Assembly: GCA_903819565.1 (NCBI GenBank)
Contig: CAIJDY010000090.1
Span: 1-38,843, forward strand
DNA from: Candidatus Omnitrophota bacterium
GTDB taxonomy: Bacteria; Omnitrophota; Omnitrophia; Omnitrophales; Aquincolibacteriaceae
DNA length: 38,843 nt
Direction of reading: 5' to 3'
In this document: positions 27,701-30,716 of the stretch, piece by piece
Layout: every line of letters begins with the position of its first letter
Position numbering within the stretch: the first letter of the stretch is position 1
Notes under the pieces: model-generated
The model's input: only the letters and a program-made list of their open reading frames with translations
What the model was told of the DNA's origin: nothing
The model's database searches: none
Made by a program: the position numbers and the translations under genes

Positions 27701-30620
27701 GTTTTCCTTCCTTGAGCTGGGCTGGGGTCAATAAGGAGGTGATATCCATTGTTGTTTCAGCGGGACCCGCCTGGGAATAAAATTCCCTCAGCGTCTGATA
27801 CTTGAGGGGACCAATCCTGACAGGCCCCTCCTCCGTCACCGCCCACTCCGTCCCGCTGCCTTCATCACGATCGCTCTTGTACCCGATGAACCGAAGACGC
27901 CATTGACCGTTTTTGTGCACCACGACCAGATCCGCCCGCTCACAATCCGACTCGATCCCCATATAAAAGATCTTCCGCGAGGCGGGAGTTTCCTGGGGGG
28001 AATTCAGCCCGCTCCTTTGACCTTTTGGAAAAGGGAAATCGTCGGGAAGGATCCGGTTCTTCAGCTGTTTCGGGGTCAGCATGGGCTTGAGTTCAAGCTT
28101 GGCTTCGAAGTCGTCCGTCCGTTCATAAAGGGCCCTCAGGGCACGGTATTTAAGAGGACCGTTCTCCGTAAGGCCCTCCGGGGTTGCCGTCCACTCGCCT
28201 CCGGAACTCGCTTCGCCGTTCTGTTCGTACCCGATGAATCCAAAATCCCACTGTCCGTTTTTATGGAACAGGACCATCTCGATCCTTTTGCAATCCTCTC
28301 CGATCTCGGGGTGAAACCGAAGTCCTGCCCGCTGGCCGTTGGGGAACGGAAATTCGGCGGGAAGCAATCCGTATTTCAACTGGTTCGGGGTCACTAAAGG
28401 GGTAATGTCGATGGTTTTTTCGAAATCATCCGTCCGATCGTAAAGAGTCCTCAGATCGTGGTAGCGGACATTCCCGGTATCGACGAACCCTTCTTTTGTC
28501 GCCGTCCATTCGTGACCGGGATTCGTTTCGCCGTTTTTCTTGAGTCCCACGAACCCAAAATCCCACCGGCCGTTCTTGTGGAAAAGGACCATCTCAATGC
28601 TTCCACACTCATCTCCGGTCCCCAGATGAAAACGCGCTCCGGCCCTGTGACCGTTAGGAAGAGGAAAGTCTTCGGGAAGCCGTGATTGTTCAAGCTGTTT
28701 CCCGGTCAGGAGCGAGGTGATATCCACCGACATTTCAAAATCATCCGTCCGGGCATAAAGGGCTCTCAGGGGCCGGTACTGGATGGGGCCGATCTCCGTA
28801 CGTCGCTCCCCTTTGATCTCCCATTCGTCCCCGGGACTCTCTTCCCCGTTCTCCTTTTCTCCCACAAACCAAAACCGCCACACGCCGTCTTTTTGACGGG
28901 TCATGGCCATCTCAGCGCGGACACAGTCCCCGCCGATCCTCATAGAAAAATCCATCCCGGCCTTTTGGCCGTCGGGGAACACAAATCCGTTGGGCAAATA
29001 CCCTTTTTTCAGCTGCTTTGGGGTCAACACCTTGGTGATATCCAGCATGCGGACTTTTTTGAAATAGTCCGGTTGGTCGTAAAGAGCGGCAAGTTGGAGA
29101 ACATGCTCCATGATCTTGTCTGTTTTTCCGGCCGCCTTCTCCCGGATTTCAGACCGTGCGGCGATGTTCGGGAAAAAAACCGTTTTCCCCATCGCTCCGG
29201 CCATTTCGCGATGATACTGTCCCCGGAATTGAAGCAACTCCACGCCGACGCCATAGCCCGACCAGGCCTTGGGGACCGTCACATCCGGTTTTTTGGGCAT
29301 GGCGAAATCCAGAACCTCAAAAGAACGGGTCTTGCTGTCCCAATGCAGATACACCTTCAGATCCGGATTCAGTCCGTTGCCGTGGACGATGGCATTTTTC
29401 AGGATCTCCCTCATGGCGTAATCGACGTTGACGAACCCGGCGGCTTCACTGGCGAGGCCGCACCAGCGAGCAACATGAGACACTTCCTCGACCCATGCGG
29501 CGTCACGCCCGGCATATTTATTAAAACCAAGCTCCACAACATCCCCGCGCCAAAGGGCCGCCAGAAAACGGACCTGCTCCGACGCTTCTTCCGAAGGCCG
29601 GTTCGCCAGAGCATCCAGATCAGATTCGACCATGTCCTCCCGCTGGAGTCCAAGAACGCCCAGGACGGCCTCCGAAACAGGCGCGTGACCCAAATATAGT
29701 TTGGGAAAACCCACTCTCTGTTTTACCTGCTGTTTAAAATCGCCGGCGATGGCAGGATCAGGCGTGGCGAGCACCTTGCGGACCATATCGACAACGATGA
29801 TCTTCCCGCTGGAAAGGCTCAGAGCGTACTGGTGATCGCCGTAGCGTCGGAGGAAATATCCATGCCCGCGGTTGGTGAAATAGGAGATGTCCGCATCTTC
29901 AAGCTCGAGCCCGGTGATCGGAATGCCGGGATACCGCCGCTCCATTTCAGTTCTTGCCGACTCCCGCATTTCCGAGCGGCGGGCCATGGCGGCCCGGATA
30001 TTTGAAAGGACGGCCGGCGAATCTACGATGTCTTGCATGATTCTGGAATATTGGTCCGGATCCTTCAGGACATCCCGGACGAGTTCCTCAAAAGTGAATT
30101 GGGCATCGAGCTTTCCGACATCCGGCGCGCTGGGTTCCGGTAAAACGTCCGGCGGAAGAAAATGGACCCAGACAGTGACCAGTTCCCTGTCATGCGCCTC
30201 CTCGCGGACAAAGCTGTGTTCCGGCCCGGCCATGATCAGTTCGCTTTCCGGGACATGGACGCCGAGTTTTTCCGAGACCGCCCGCGCCGCGCACGAGGCA
30301 AGCGTTTCCCCTTTGGCCAGATGCGCGCGCGCCGAAACGTCGTATTTGTATTGTTCCGAGGTCATCTTCCCCGTCTTAAGCTGGCGGATGACCTTGCCTT
30401 CCGGGGTCACCACAAAGACCACGCTGCGGAGATGGCGGTCCCCGTCCAGATGGGCGTTCACCAGCGGTTTTTCGCCGCGGATGTTGCCCCGGTCATCCAC
30501 GACCGGCACAAGGGTCAGTTCGGTCGGCATGATCGAGGTCTTATCCGAGAGTTTACGGAGATGCTCGAGGACCTCTTCCAGATGATCGGGCTCGGCGCGC
30601 CAGATCTGGCGGCTCTTCAT
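6771..30620 (-). CDS. Giant multidomain protein (7949 aa ORF); probably the C-terminal three quarters of a ~10.5 kaa polypeptide
   Basis: Single uninterrupted ORF of 23,850 nt containing many recognisable enzyme modules separated by RSE[VIAMLS]R motifs. The annotated ATG lies inside a frame that is open and protein-like back to ~30716. Confidence 0.9.
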   Translation of the reverse strand: MKSRQIWRAEPDHLEEVLEHLRKLSDKTSIMPTELTLVPVVDDRGNIRGEKPLVNAHLDGDRHLRSVVFVVTPEGKVIRQLKTGKMTSEQYKYDVSARAHLAKGETLASCAARAVSEKLGVHVPESELIMAGPEHSFVREEAHDRELVTVWVHFLPPDVLPEPSAPDVGKLDAQFTFEELVRDVLKDPDQYSRIMQDIVDSPAVLSNIRAAMARRSEMRESARTEMERRYPGIPITGLELEDADISYFTNRGHGYFLRRYGDHQYALSLSSGKIIVVDMVRKVLATPDPAIAGDFKQQVKQRVGFPKLYLGHAPVSEAVLGVLGLQREDMVESDLDALANRPSEEASEQVRFLAALWRGDVVELGFNKYAGRDAAWVEEVSHVARWCGLASEAAGFVNVDYAMREILKNAIVHGNGLNPDLKVYLHWDSKTRSFEVLDFAMPKKPDVTVPKAWSGYGVGVELLQFRGQYHREMAGAMGKTVFFPNIAARSEIREKAAGKTDKIMEHVLQLAALYDQPDYFKKVRMLDITKVLTPKQLKKGYLPNGFVFPDGQKAGMDFSMRIGGDCVRAEMAMTRQKDGVWRFWFVGEKENGEESPGDEWEIKGERRTEIGPIQYRPLRALYARTDDFEMSVDITSLLTGKQLEQSRLPEDFPLPNGHRAGARFHLGTGDECGSIEMVLFHKNGRWDFGFVGLKKNGETNPGHEWTATKEGFVDTGNVRYHDLRTLYDRTDDFEKTIDITPLVTPNQLKYGLLPAEFPFPNGQRAGLRFHPEIGEDCKRIEMVLFHKNGQWDFGFIGYEQNGEASSGGEWTATPEGLTENGPLKYRALRALYERTDDFEAKLELKPMLTPKQLKNRILPDDFPFPKGQRSGLNSPQETPASRKIFYMGIESDCERADLVVVHKNGQWRLRFIGYKSDRDEGSGTEWAVTEEGPVRIGPLKYQTLREFYSQAGPAETTMDITSLLTPAQLKEGKLPDDLPFPNGQEAEMFYYTWIGTNSEHLRIAVTRPQEGTWRVRFIGEKANGEVKAGRTWTGKAVDPSAGNRSEVREEGTSDSELAPFHDSPYYGVRLQRSNIAKALRDPESYFDVAAVTVKRADAPYMLETLEKAKGIVVPANSEFKIIDFTQDPVEKISPKSGKPTILVCIVPDDSNGIFSSIIETLNGLTKTGANNGEQNIAVILSGGTGARNYPLTAGDGLGNKGLLKGINGEPNVWQALRQSMQFYKKGVRGVSIFEVDRITSISRPIPQYDSKDIQLFGAVVPVGHEFMSLHPKVETDKDNNVVRIIPWEAADFLRGKTEAAVFNKSGLYLSSRAVDVLLKEYLDDRGVIKDKNLTLHKGFLLRREAFPSLSMGFIDTGRNGMNVHIGDNRGYRDAARRLFEDPALRELMGVSIDEKTGAILGKDVRLGKEVQVDVGAVILGRTEIDSGNVASGAVIIDSRIHRLHAATGSLVAAVEEKGEDVLEASKDEIVCDVRLKTGKRRVRTGFEDDPKAKWDESLDDTQVSFGKMFSDIDRDAIQRFLSAPVMPAHESQNAGAARSEVRTAEALEPQKTATRDRLGTLSARLRQKKITVTTEMVVPRMIAPGQRETQSEANFEEQKALFAGFQAAGWTDGASVIDPPEFSFRTADIAAMTRGDREIREGVPPYRKWFQGFLKGLGRWIERQAQKPEDQGFAPARWITFLCRLMTSLWAEVHKFERITRMEIPPGSIAPVALQLYSRAAIRETVLSLTNEQKASVLFVVAGGHWFRKVLRLMGLEGLLPLDTAAVLRMIRDMREKGEIPKEILLAASVNPYEKGWFEKLESKLAAGATVIFLQPLIVREPMERAFRKIQQSGLLKKYPQAQFKIGITPVKSLNNLNFWFAMTGILAPQRIEGAPEEIERIKQWSGEKQKLTFERAAWLKDRMKAAVKLMRDYPGVATGIHLMVTSTADRKKIPEWLEEAGLTPQERLDTDARSEVRESGKTQEIDVAVDLPTMPLNGHLNDPPRYLYSQIKQAVKDFLTDNNGENAKLLARQVFSGAENIYDIQAIRLKTFQEGTFYYVLRGTIRLRDGREGNFVLMVPQQTGTSNEMIAADWKNLSELHAAHPGVFPKPLAFGAVPLRKNSADKTGAPEGSINFLFTEWLGDYIELVTDYHKFHAFEVNPPGRWREWVSYFKLARNDRTRSAVLQRVAELMTEVMSLDPRTGKVSFVREIMPGAGDFMIKPIGHGQFDLKWITVRGISEDRDPVDFLEFLFRGKLFYYGTGEGALKAGDVMEGLRRGLVRKLGEQKGREVFRRWLEAYEPLLARQSETLKRIRNQQKLGLEARNLWGLRDYKAWLKKKIGEESQYHHNERFNRWEIDGIRYFLNEKESQLSQEVGLSHFKDFIVSELRGTDGTRGVVEEALRALAENEKVRTPEDHADLYFIDSPAWNFDNGSDFDVSKRGQVRIWLGGEPEQSDEIRAALVSRGYAAENIQRFRDPGEMEKNLTAGESPHVVIFRTEKPSWEDAGWKRFVYSPIKGPLISVGLDAAGTPVDLDTIFKEIEEKLGRLDGLGLSRAERYKDKIVMREILDRWKQGGLAARSEMREQEETTAVNAMVEEMIAAMPSELGKLFRNDSWPADRKKFGVGENREIVRTVLSRIVNETLAEYLRGTIAPVLYDVSAGQGWLGSMLDPRWRRDGRYVAFDINPNFLESVKRRGLATETVLGNVYQLSEHIQSADVLISADAYDTFEELEKAMAESFAALKPGGKLILFQTLRVGPHPFFSGSFAAEFKKTGYVFCPQLDAYFRNMDNLRQVLRSYVRAAIRGTGGASYMKAAEKTGLEYAQLRSNYEVPINTEIFLPRMKSAMVAAGFKVLKAGKVEASVVVPRELRHDQIIRQAMHLQETGHVNVFDYRHGTTQMSQSSGIPPGQVFEHAEILTFVAEKPSSTTRSTSEENRRSEVRLNSVDSSTTQPASKGRRRAELREGKFVWRQENIVPALTFFKKDGAKVVVDTAAMKKYFELLKTLEVHTILAVGATGEFHKMDRDQRLQAIQILTREAKQAGLRVLTNVTGSSSAETLENVQAAAEAGADGLVVAPLFYLKDPAQVEPEIEAIHKSLHDALPISLYNNPALSNGRNLAAGIVGNLWRRGFIEAIKDSSGDLDILGGYLAARTDPEKQFVYQGSEMNAAKALALGARGLVGSSGNATVLLQRMGGSTPEEREALQAQVNRMVPSLTVNFQKIPPALKWVLRNFFKQQDVLGTMMADGNMAESLLTSQEIEQLPLDQLSKQNARSEARFVSLEIGPGGSLSPWLSDKNIEAYKDAHIIRVDLNSGTESREERDRLNKEVDGFGGSGTLSRAKQRDDERLEALGGKFIGQIDYVVADARKLLMEDESVDEVYMANVVGAPGLGQSSREILLQEARRVLKRGGELIIAETYTPSVALRVSRESSRETFRTALSKFAASIVPAGFEIKTIEFPEYSREAADADGKGEAYEKFLSRFPYGGRIRADDFVPLAPDDYKFVVVVTKQNRGGDRSAGAFESARSAPSSQRSEARSSAGDEPSAVSRIFSGKVEADSHEREMIRILESLKLSPGTKVLIVGPGGDVGLVGYALLSDLDVTVVQPDEYQVKAGYDRHKRMVETFQLSLKYLEKKVGRSFKPYRLIASPIQDAGLEAFKYDVVILPNVLDGVPADEANTIAKEAVRSLAPQGLLVFSAYNESALEWVQPLLEFVVEVRHWGDIKETMADGNVRAMRVHDLHLSAEDQMKAYALKRKGQDGSSAAPAVRSEIRDTRSATFLRAIGPVGPEAEVDKGPAVAAKPMTKALYAFLGLKFSDLVKTIGGDTPDWEIFRKPFYNYLEQLFTSQKPTRRQAEDSFAAIGELAQKIEAKDREFTGRFTTFLKDYAAAEGSKAQTEILRRDRDIFRGLKAEAFQRFRSRVGSLLTGDRPIKSGGSKRERLNAFAKGAGQAESFSRNFTDALYFYWVMANLAAGKNWKKPALKNEPGYFHAPKLVYPFLEGPRVVNDLDLSPERPFLVLVGANASGKSTLLKAAALYAVMARLGMYVPSEFETSWYEEIVIRKPAEEQPIPARTGTLIILDEAFPNEGDFLRESKAAIQRGQAVMVATHHHEAVDLLLGDETLSGRIRAEKLLTTVDPDEKLKFHYSTVPYTPGDTDVRDHSILEARRELGMSFGDAFDAARRFLKEGVLGPLESIRDFRQTGRDEDESDFYRLLHERHLIDNRYFAFDAALPGKGEYIEPRKAILFGGTGYLVAERYAGLEVTDLVKKVRLLLEKMNARQLGELHQKIRGYVALLKNEEYFSDPYAFMNDRGARGDLQNGPAIVKAVQEIHNFQSRLGVNIYSKSFEAFWAKTRKEDPREIKEYTGNTMRYLDIVTGVALAVAEQNLTLPQKGAEADVLTIEGAALSPEEKGAASGTADMRFRFGETNVVTAGSEKELRAALKTAELVLACVRHGFFVPAKHVKFGSEFVFASRAPLFLDSINDHLSFFHGESFFQALLELLNGRVLQEMRSGGRIVAVVDGLYGSNRTLIDILNTALAFFAKLLGVTLIIGTYQTAWAERLKEKTDIPLNIQRIQSVPTPAARSEAREDRPVSAASADDLMMRILANGFSQVVTELFGDDLFLYALNVHQTVNPEGKPLTAISGGAGADISGALVMLGATKNIFVSDYAELDVADLQWVAENLKVLKKQGNKALLSLGDPEQISRYLHAKRYLGGAHSVDTEVKEYLRMSLLLELNALKIFDISADGVLGVPRIRFDWDYFGLQPKQEHSILFVNADITDPYGYPEILKKNIRQGFDVFLLKRGYKIAESYKTEGPQNFIRALYAGMPAGAWFVTDDHYVSHEVPSSSGRVSGKPQGDASADFPLRQDQYVEIDLPQNNELKQLLVEQRYGKMLRFRKVEKPAGPMEADAGMNRAEALSQRSEIRSTAGEEAIDTSEVEQGQVGGGEVFPLRLRSNGRLTGPGSEEEIEKIPAAVKALYEKKGPEGLKWGAIITDETRETKNILTGIFGREMTGLTFYELVRQASKDQGGWYALLKAEGLDVKDARLRTVQPEEEKQKISQVIKAIFEKKGLGGLKASALMADETPESKDILKKIYGYELLPARFYNNAHQVFRKQGGWDGALEFAGLDPNEIREVFYWSDEEIKKIPDVIKALAAAGVDLHARIIIKDRTQKTTDILQKVFGHRRTGATLYKKACRVFRNQGGWDGVLRSAGLNLSDINRKVPSGTPEAIRSEVREEDSSLSIPKTYFGRNGYSLVYAVRRAIENLGPQEELNILTVGSSSGQEGYDVAMAVADHAEKTSRKFKTRITITDIDPRLVEIARRGVYGTETARNPLRERGGNDLDAEDSAAKFQKFFRPVDGTTSRILDPEEFAKRWNIQFSFQPVDVLDAEGMAALAGSQKFDLIIAKNVHYEKPGGEDSHQKEFLFLKNLAQDLRSGGFVQVSYGLTPAKFEDRGIMDALNRLLTREDILSHLDQSPQLFMKPFISADLDALAGKLVRALVASVERSAGRSGVPEMSQENDTVLEMIVNDLKTRFDSMGLFLPALIYLFSDKSDSGAFIRYWMRTWTTDPDNYRYWLSYILKRLPSVLTPKAHAEIAPQIQAEINALAERYGNSASRSESRLPFLEGSIFDAEFIRRERAISAVTPTVVFDLDLTLGNGDALRPGIMEELAKLKARGIRMVVWTMNDREAVEEMLGGNVAAMASYFDHIITSQNFQVAYTRERCDLTETTKKELAAAYRNGAGLDEASLEKVYRFYRKILYRKDIALLGYSLLVDDETEAVFREVGEYSPIGPFNFYQIAPYYPPEFTWMPQEPSLGLADRILERLAAIKLPSSDPDSHKSSELRSEVRSLESDPTVIPEELREKERTIARLEQLFLKPQLNEEDRAFINKLSDFFVMRPIYFVTADTRLKEVGERLNLLLLLTRNFDEAAFSRAMTADEEQRYLEIGAHIHEEDFEHRSNHVQRPYVEVKDFKTTNPQEDGEARQLISAGKDTHDAIELIREYSSSRRSRIYTSARVSAYIVRLLKKYLTELIPLNKRYLEFLKKCGFPWIREVYLDNYDTTWLFNLLNEWGEKGLPDLERYVKANDLRIYLQNRIKEIGIESLDQIDEQTQCDSFNMEPISLSRLDVLTLIDNLIGNAVEAKRKDVALSLSMRFGVMVQNDQKFLRFSLSDNGVGMDPSTLERVKRGESFTTKKRGSGHGIPIIFDIIRRVGGAIEVSSELDKGTTFTLSIPIKTATDPEPSDKSARSEVRETTWVARDPATGAEKGIVYETPVLPRGPKDLDKAWRDFHKTVFDFPKLLEYAVRKKLPVVLVIPEELNGFGPLAEEAPWIEGARTAMAWASAYYRFKGLGNVDIRVLQLPRQGVSRERIAEAVKILAGKKIKERTGTPEERMAARIFPWVKVFGGRQNVASKDLLLERRAMEDFVSIEKDAVKPVTIRPELPPLPKGKQRILVIGGAGFIGTNLVKRFLTEGHQVIVVDSMVSANPYFEDLFRGETDLYLAKFDASRPFDVEGPIDQVLHLGSLASPVDYYGKPLETLRAGLLATREALELARRKHARFLFTSTSEVYGDPKVHPQPETYAGSVNPLGKRSQYDQSKRGAETLIKLYNEKYAAEGLDLRMVRIFNTYGPYMRIDDGRVVTNFIGKLFANEPIEIYGDERITRSFGYVDDTLNGILKLLRTEALAPETPITERVFNIGNDGEFTLRELADLANALGEKYLQRTVPIKVVPVKDPTDPNRRRPDLTRARKILGYAPRVPLQSGFEQTFLYFLHHPEMLKGFVQRSEVRDEKFWKTEGLLRGVTVLRGGKIGENFSDEKEVLALVDEHGKVTGEGVSKKVAHQKGLWHMTAHIYFFDAQGRLLLQKRSMKKSSSPGKLQVSVSGHVNLGEKPAVAAIREGEEEAGIIVNPRRLYRVSGINQIKRSYSSDGEENNEFTTVYAYFLTPAESEALQANFNLEESDEFWVMSIRAFEEKIWEYPEAFSRSLHYMASQGRDILNRIEMLAAKEHSNPRSEVRREASKNMSRGNFVELLARAFAATSVMGIAACCVKQKPDGDGNADGNVLFESGDWQLLGASDTGLGARTITTSRGGFTEIKITYNGDQLFSVKGNGYIRGALPASYRGPNGEKVDWGTSFVLPGYWSGGVYHHNPRITQAEFREGPDGTIIMDGVMEDEAGAWEARDFRMIFKQPLPESVEAEVSFTQKAKKSFSVDALRAQNHEGWKVLQFSSMNVGTAHDSDFVVQQFKNGETVSSPIAGGDHFIIAEPRPLDGSPVYLADQEPSSWGYRPTTFIQMLPDVSAGDFPVQGWISRSSNPNDDNVGAWVHFDGVKTDAYQPGETIVGVHAILGTTRPGLPLVAPSRSEVRSRSTDGFVGRSEIREARSASSKVAPLYTSEVVRGKRRSEIRDDAASSSGPLAVRLTGRGQEVSVLREDGGYHLDDFVGEESKTHAVLYQGAAAKALLEKTRVFERETQVIVPAGAAATVTTEGESFTLSEPGVIGMSHGAAASVLVDRGDVVVITVDKSPAWYKWNKEDSGKNKSGKAWQKGDAVVYRHRDRKNWYDLKNGGEDATVWMTDSTTQEFPGSYFPPIVGVSRVEYLQHEGVFSFHDLRAAESLHEHPVMNGNWELVETYMVTKGAAVLVYFVKDAEGRYHPELVTLRPGDVAFVQPGTVHDLLAVEGPYEHVVLFTPSVHQYDYSFKRQVSDEEVGMDRTALVEKAMNLLRSELRETRSAASEADEVKPRSEVRKVAAPIVRAVPAENQNKEALAPASSEAVILKNVERSEVRTDVMKSGVGLKLQEPAVIVVEKKRLDALSRTAMRQLMAFAAINKEQLHLVVPDLLEGPESPYLADLKELGVRVTLDLPAVARNPKTAVIGLSDKDQDTAEAFKGRLNPRVAAGVKDYFALEGGEGVFLALLVAQPEDLSLKNGFRYDKTGRYQSALRSFFQKLMTDYVVISKVIAAAA
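7497..8447 (-). other. Giant-protein module: cupin domain
   Basis: LHEHPVMNGNWELVETYMVTKGAAVLVYF ... LVTLRPGDVAFVQPGTVHDLLAVEGPYEHVVLFTP. Confidence 0.7.
8586..9617 (-). other. Giant-protein module: beta-rich domain preceded by an internal lipoprotein/Tat-like signal sequence
   Basis: MSRGNFVELLARAFAATSVMGIAACC with lipobox-like IAAC, then ~330 aa beta-rich sequence. Confidence 0.55.
9633..10301 (-). other. Giant-protein module: NUDIX hydrolase / isopentenyl-diphosphate isomerase-like
   Basis: LWHMTAHIYFFDAQGRLLLQKRSMKKSSSPGKLQVSVSGHVNLGEKPAVAAIREGEEEAGI. Confidence 0.85.
10317..11909 (-). other. Giant-protein module: NAD-dependent epimerase/dehydratase (UDP-glucuronate decarboxylase-like)
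   Basis: ILVIGGAGFIGTNLVKRFLTEGHQVIVVDS, TSTSEVYGDPKVHPQPE, YDQSKRGAETL, RIFNTYGPYM, SFGYVDDTLNGI. Confidence 0.92.
11925..13121 (-). other. Giant-protein module: histidine-kinase-type HATPase
   Basis: DNLIGNAVEAKRKD (N-box), SDNGVGMDPSTLERVKRGESFTTKKRGSGHGIPIIFDIIRRVGGAIEVSSELDKGTTFTLSIP (G1/F/G2). Confidence 0.88.
13137..13805 (-). other. Giant-protein module: HAD-superfamily hydrolase
   Basis: TVVFDLDLTLGNG (DxDxT motif I), IRMVVWTMND (motif II), LLVDDE (motif IV). Confidence 0.75.
13821..14963 (-). other. Giant-protein module: CheR-type methyltransferase
   Basis: NILTVGSSSGQEGYDVAMAVADHA ... RITITDIDPRLVEIARRGVYG ... FDLIIAKNVHYE. Confidence 0.7.
14979..15820 (-). repeat. Three tandem ~85-90 aa repeats resembling the homing-endonuclease-associated (HNH_repeat-like) domain
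   Basis: Units end KDQGGWYALLKAEGLD, RKQGGWDGALEFAGLD, RNQGGWDGVLRSAGLN; each preceded by DET.ETKDIL.KIFG...FY. Period ~255-265 nt. Confidence 0.85.
16926..19361 (-). other. Giant-protein module: MutS-family ATPase, with a second degenerate MutS-like half
   Basis: PFLVLVGANASGKSTLLKAAAL (Walker A), GTLIILDEAFP (Walker B), VATHHHE; later FVFASRAPLFLDSIND ... IVAVVDGLYGSNRTLIDILNTALAFFAKLLGVTLIIGTYQ. Confidence 0.75.
19377..20066 (-). other. Giant-protein module: class I SAM methyltransferase-like
   Basis: SPGTKVLIVGPGGDVGLVGYALLSDLDVTVVQPDE ... YDVVILPNVLDGVPADEANTIAKEAVRSLAPQGLLVFSAYN. Confidence 0.65.
20082..20843 (-). other. Giant-protein module: class I SAM methyltransferase
   Basis: VSLEIGPGGSLSPWL ... 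IIRVDLNSG ... DYVVADARKLLMEDESVDEVYMANVVG ... EARRVLKRGGELIIAETY. Confidence 0.7.
20859..21782 (-). other. Giant-protein module: dihydrodipicolinate synthase / N-acetylneuraminate lyase (DapA) family
   Basis: VHTILAVGATGEFHKMDRDQRLQAI ... AAEAGADGLVVAPLFY ... ISLYNNPALSNGRNL ... EAIKDSSGDL. Confidence 0.85.
21864..22922 (-). other. Giant-protein module: class I SAM methyltransferase
   Basis: APVLYDVSAGQGWLGSMLDPRWRRDGRYVAFDINPNFLESVKRRG ... SADVLISADAYDTFEELEKAMAESFAALKPGGKLILFQTL. Confidence 0.75.
22938..24746 (-). other. Giant-protein module of unknown function (possibly degenerate phosphotransferase-like)
   Basis: ~600 aa between two RSE motifs with no motif I could assign confidently; FYYVLRGTIRLRDGREGNFVLMVPQQTG ... 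FLFTEWLGDYIEL vaguely kinase-like. Confidence 0.25.
24762..25994 (-). other. Giant-protein module: methylenetetrahydrofolate reductase-like TIM barrel
   Basis: ILLAASVNPYEKGWFEKLESKLAAGATVIFLQPLIV ... FKIGITPVKSLNNLNFWF resembles MetF core motifs. Confidence 0.5.
26010..27476 (-). other. Giant-protein module: nucleotidyltransferase plus left-handed beta-helix-like segment
   Basis: NIAVILSGGTGARNYPLTAGDGLGNKGLLKGING (NTP-transferase GGxGxR...PLT...K) followed by hexapeptide-like LGKDVRLGKEVQVDVGAVILGRTEIDSG. Confidence 0.65.
27492..29110 (-). repeat. Five tandem ~105-115 aa repeats within the giant protein
   Basis: LYxRTDDFExxxDITxLLTPKQLKxGxLPxDFPFPNGQRAG...HKNGxWxFxFIG occurs five times; DIT anchors near 29043, 28724, 28409, 28093, 27745 (period ~315-348 nt). 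Confidence 0.95.
29157..29963 (-). other. Giant-protein module: RsbW-like HATPase domain
   Basis: VDYAMREILKNAIVHGNGLNPDLKVYLHWD (N-box E-x3-NA-x2-HG) and a later GYGVGVELL segment. Confidence 0.6.
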
Positions 30621-30716
30621 GTCGATCGCTCCGGCAAGCTTTTGAAGGCTCTTCTCCGAACCGATGCAGACCAGGCATCCTTCCGGATTCGGGATCAGGG
30701 GTGCGCGTCGAGGCGA
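29979..30716 (-). other. Giant-protein module: NUDIX-like domain with degenerate Nudix box
   Basis: LTLVPVVDDRGNIRGEK ... VFVVTPEGKVIRQLKTG ... GETLASCAARAVSEKLGVHV (box RAVSEKLGV instead of REUXEEXGU). Confidence 0.55.

Noticed and set aside
27492-29110. CRISPR array suspected from regular ~315-nt periodicity
   Set aside because: Repeats are diverged, coding, ~105 aa long and in frame; no short identical repeats with unique spacers anywhere in the window.
28686-29699. 337 aa plus-strand ORF, plus similar 5762..6697 and 4826..5755
   Set aside because: Shadow ORFs opposite strongly protein-like minus frames (tandem repeats, HATPase, GlgB).
6771-30620. Giant ORF as an artefact of stop-codon reassignment
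   Set aside because: Neighbouring genes (glgB, sigma factor, cytochrome-like) end at ordinary stop codons at sensible positions and the other frames contain normal numbers of stops; no need for an alternative code.
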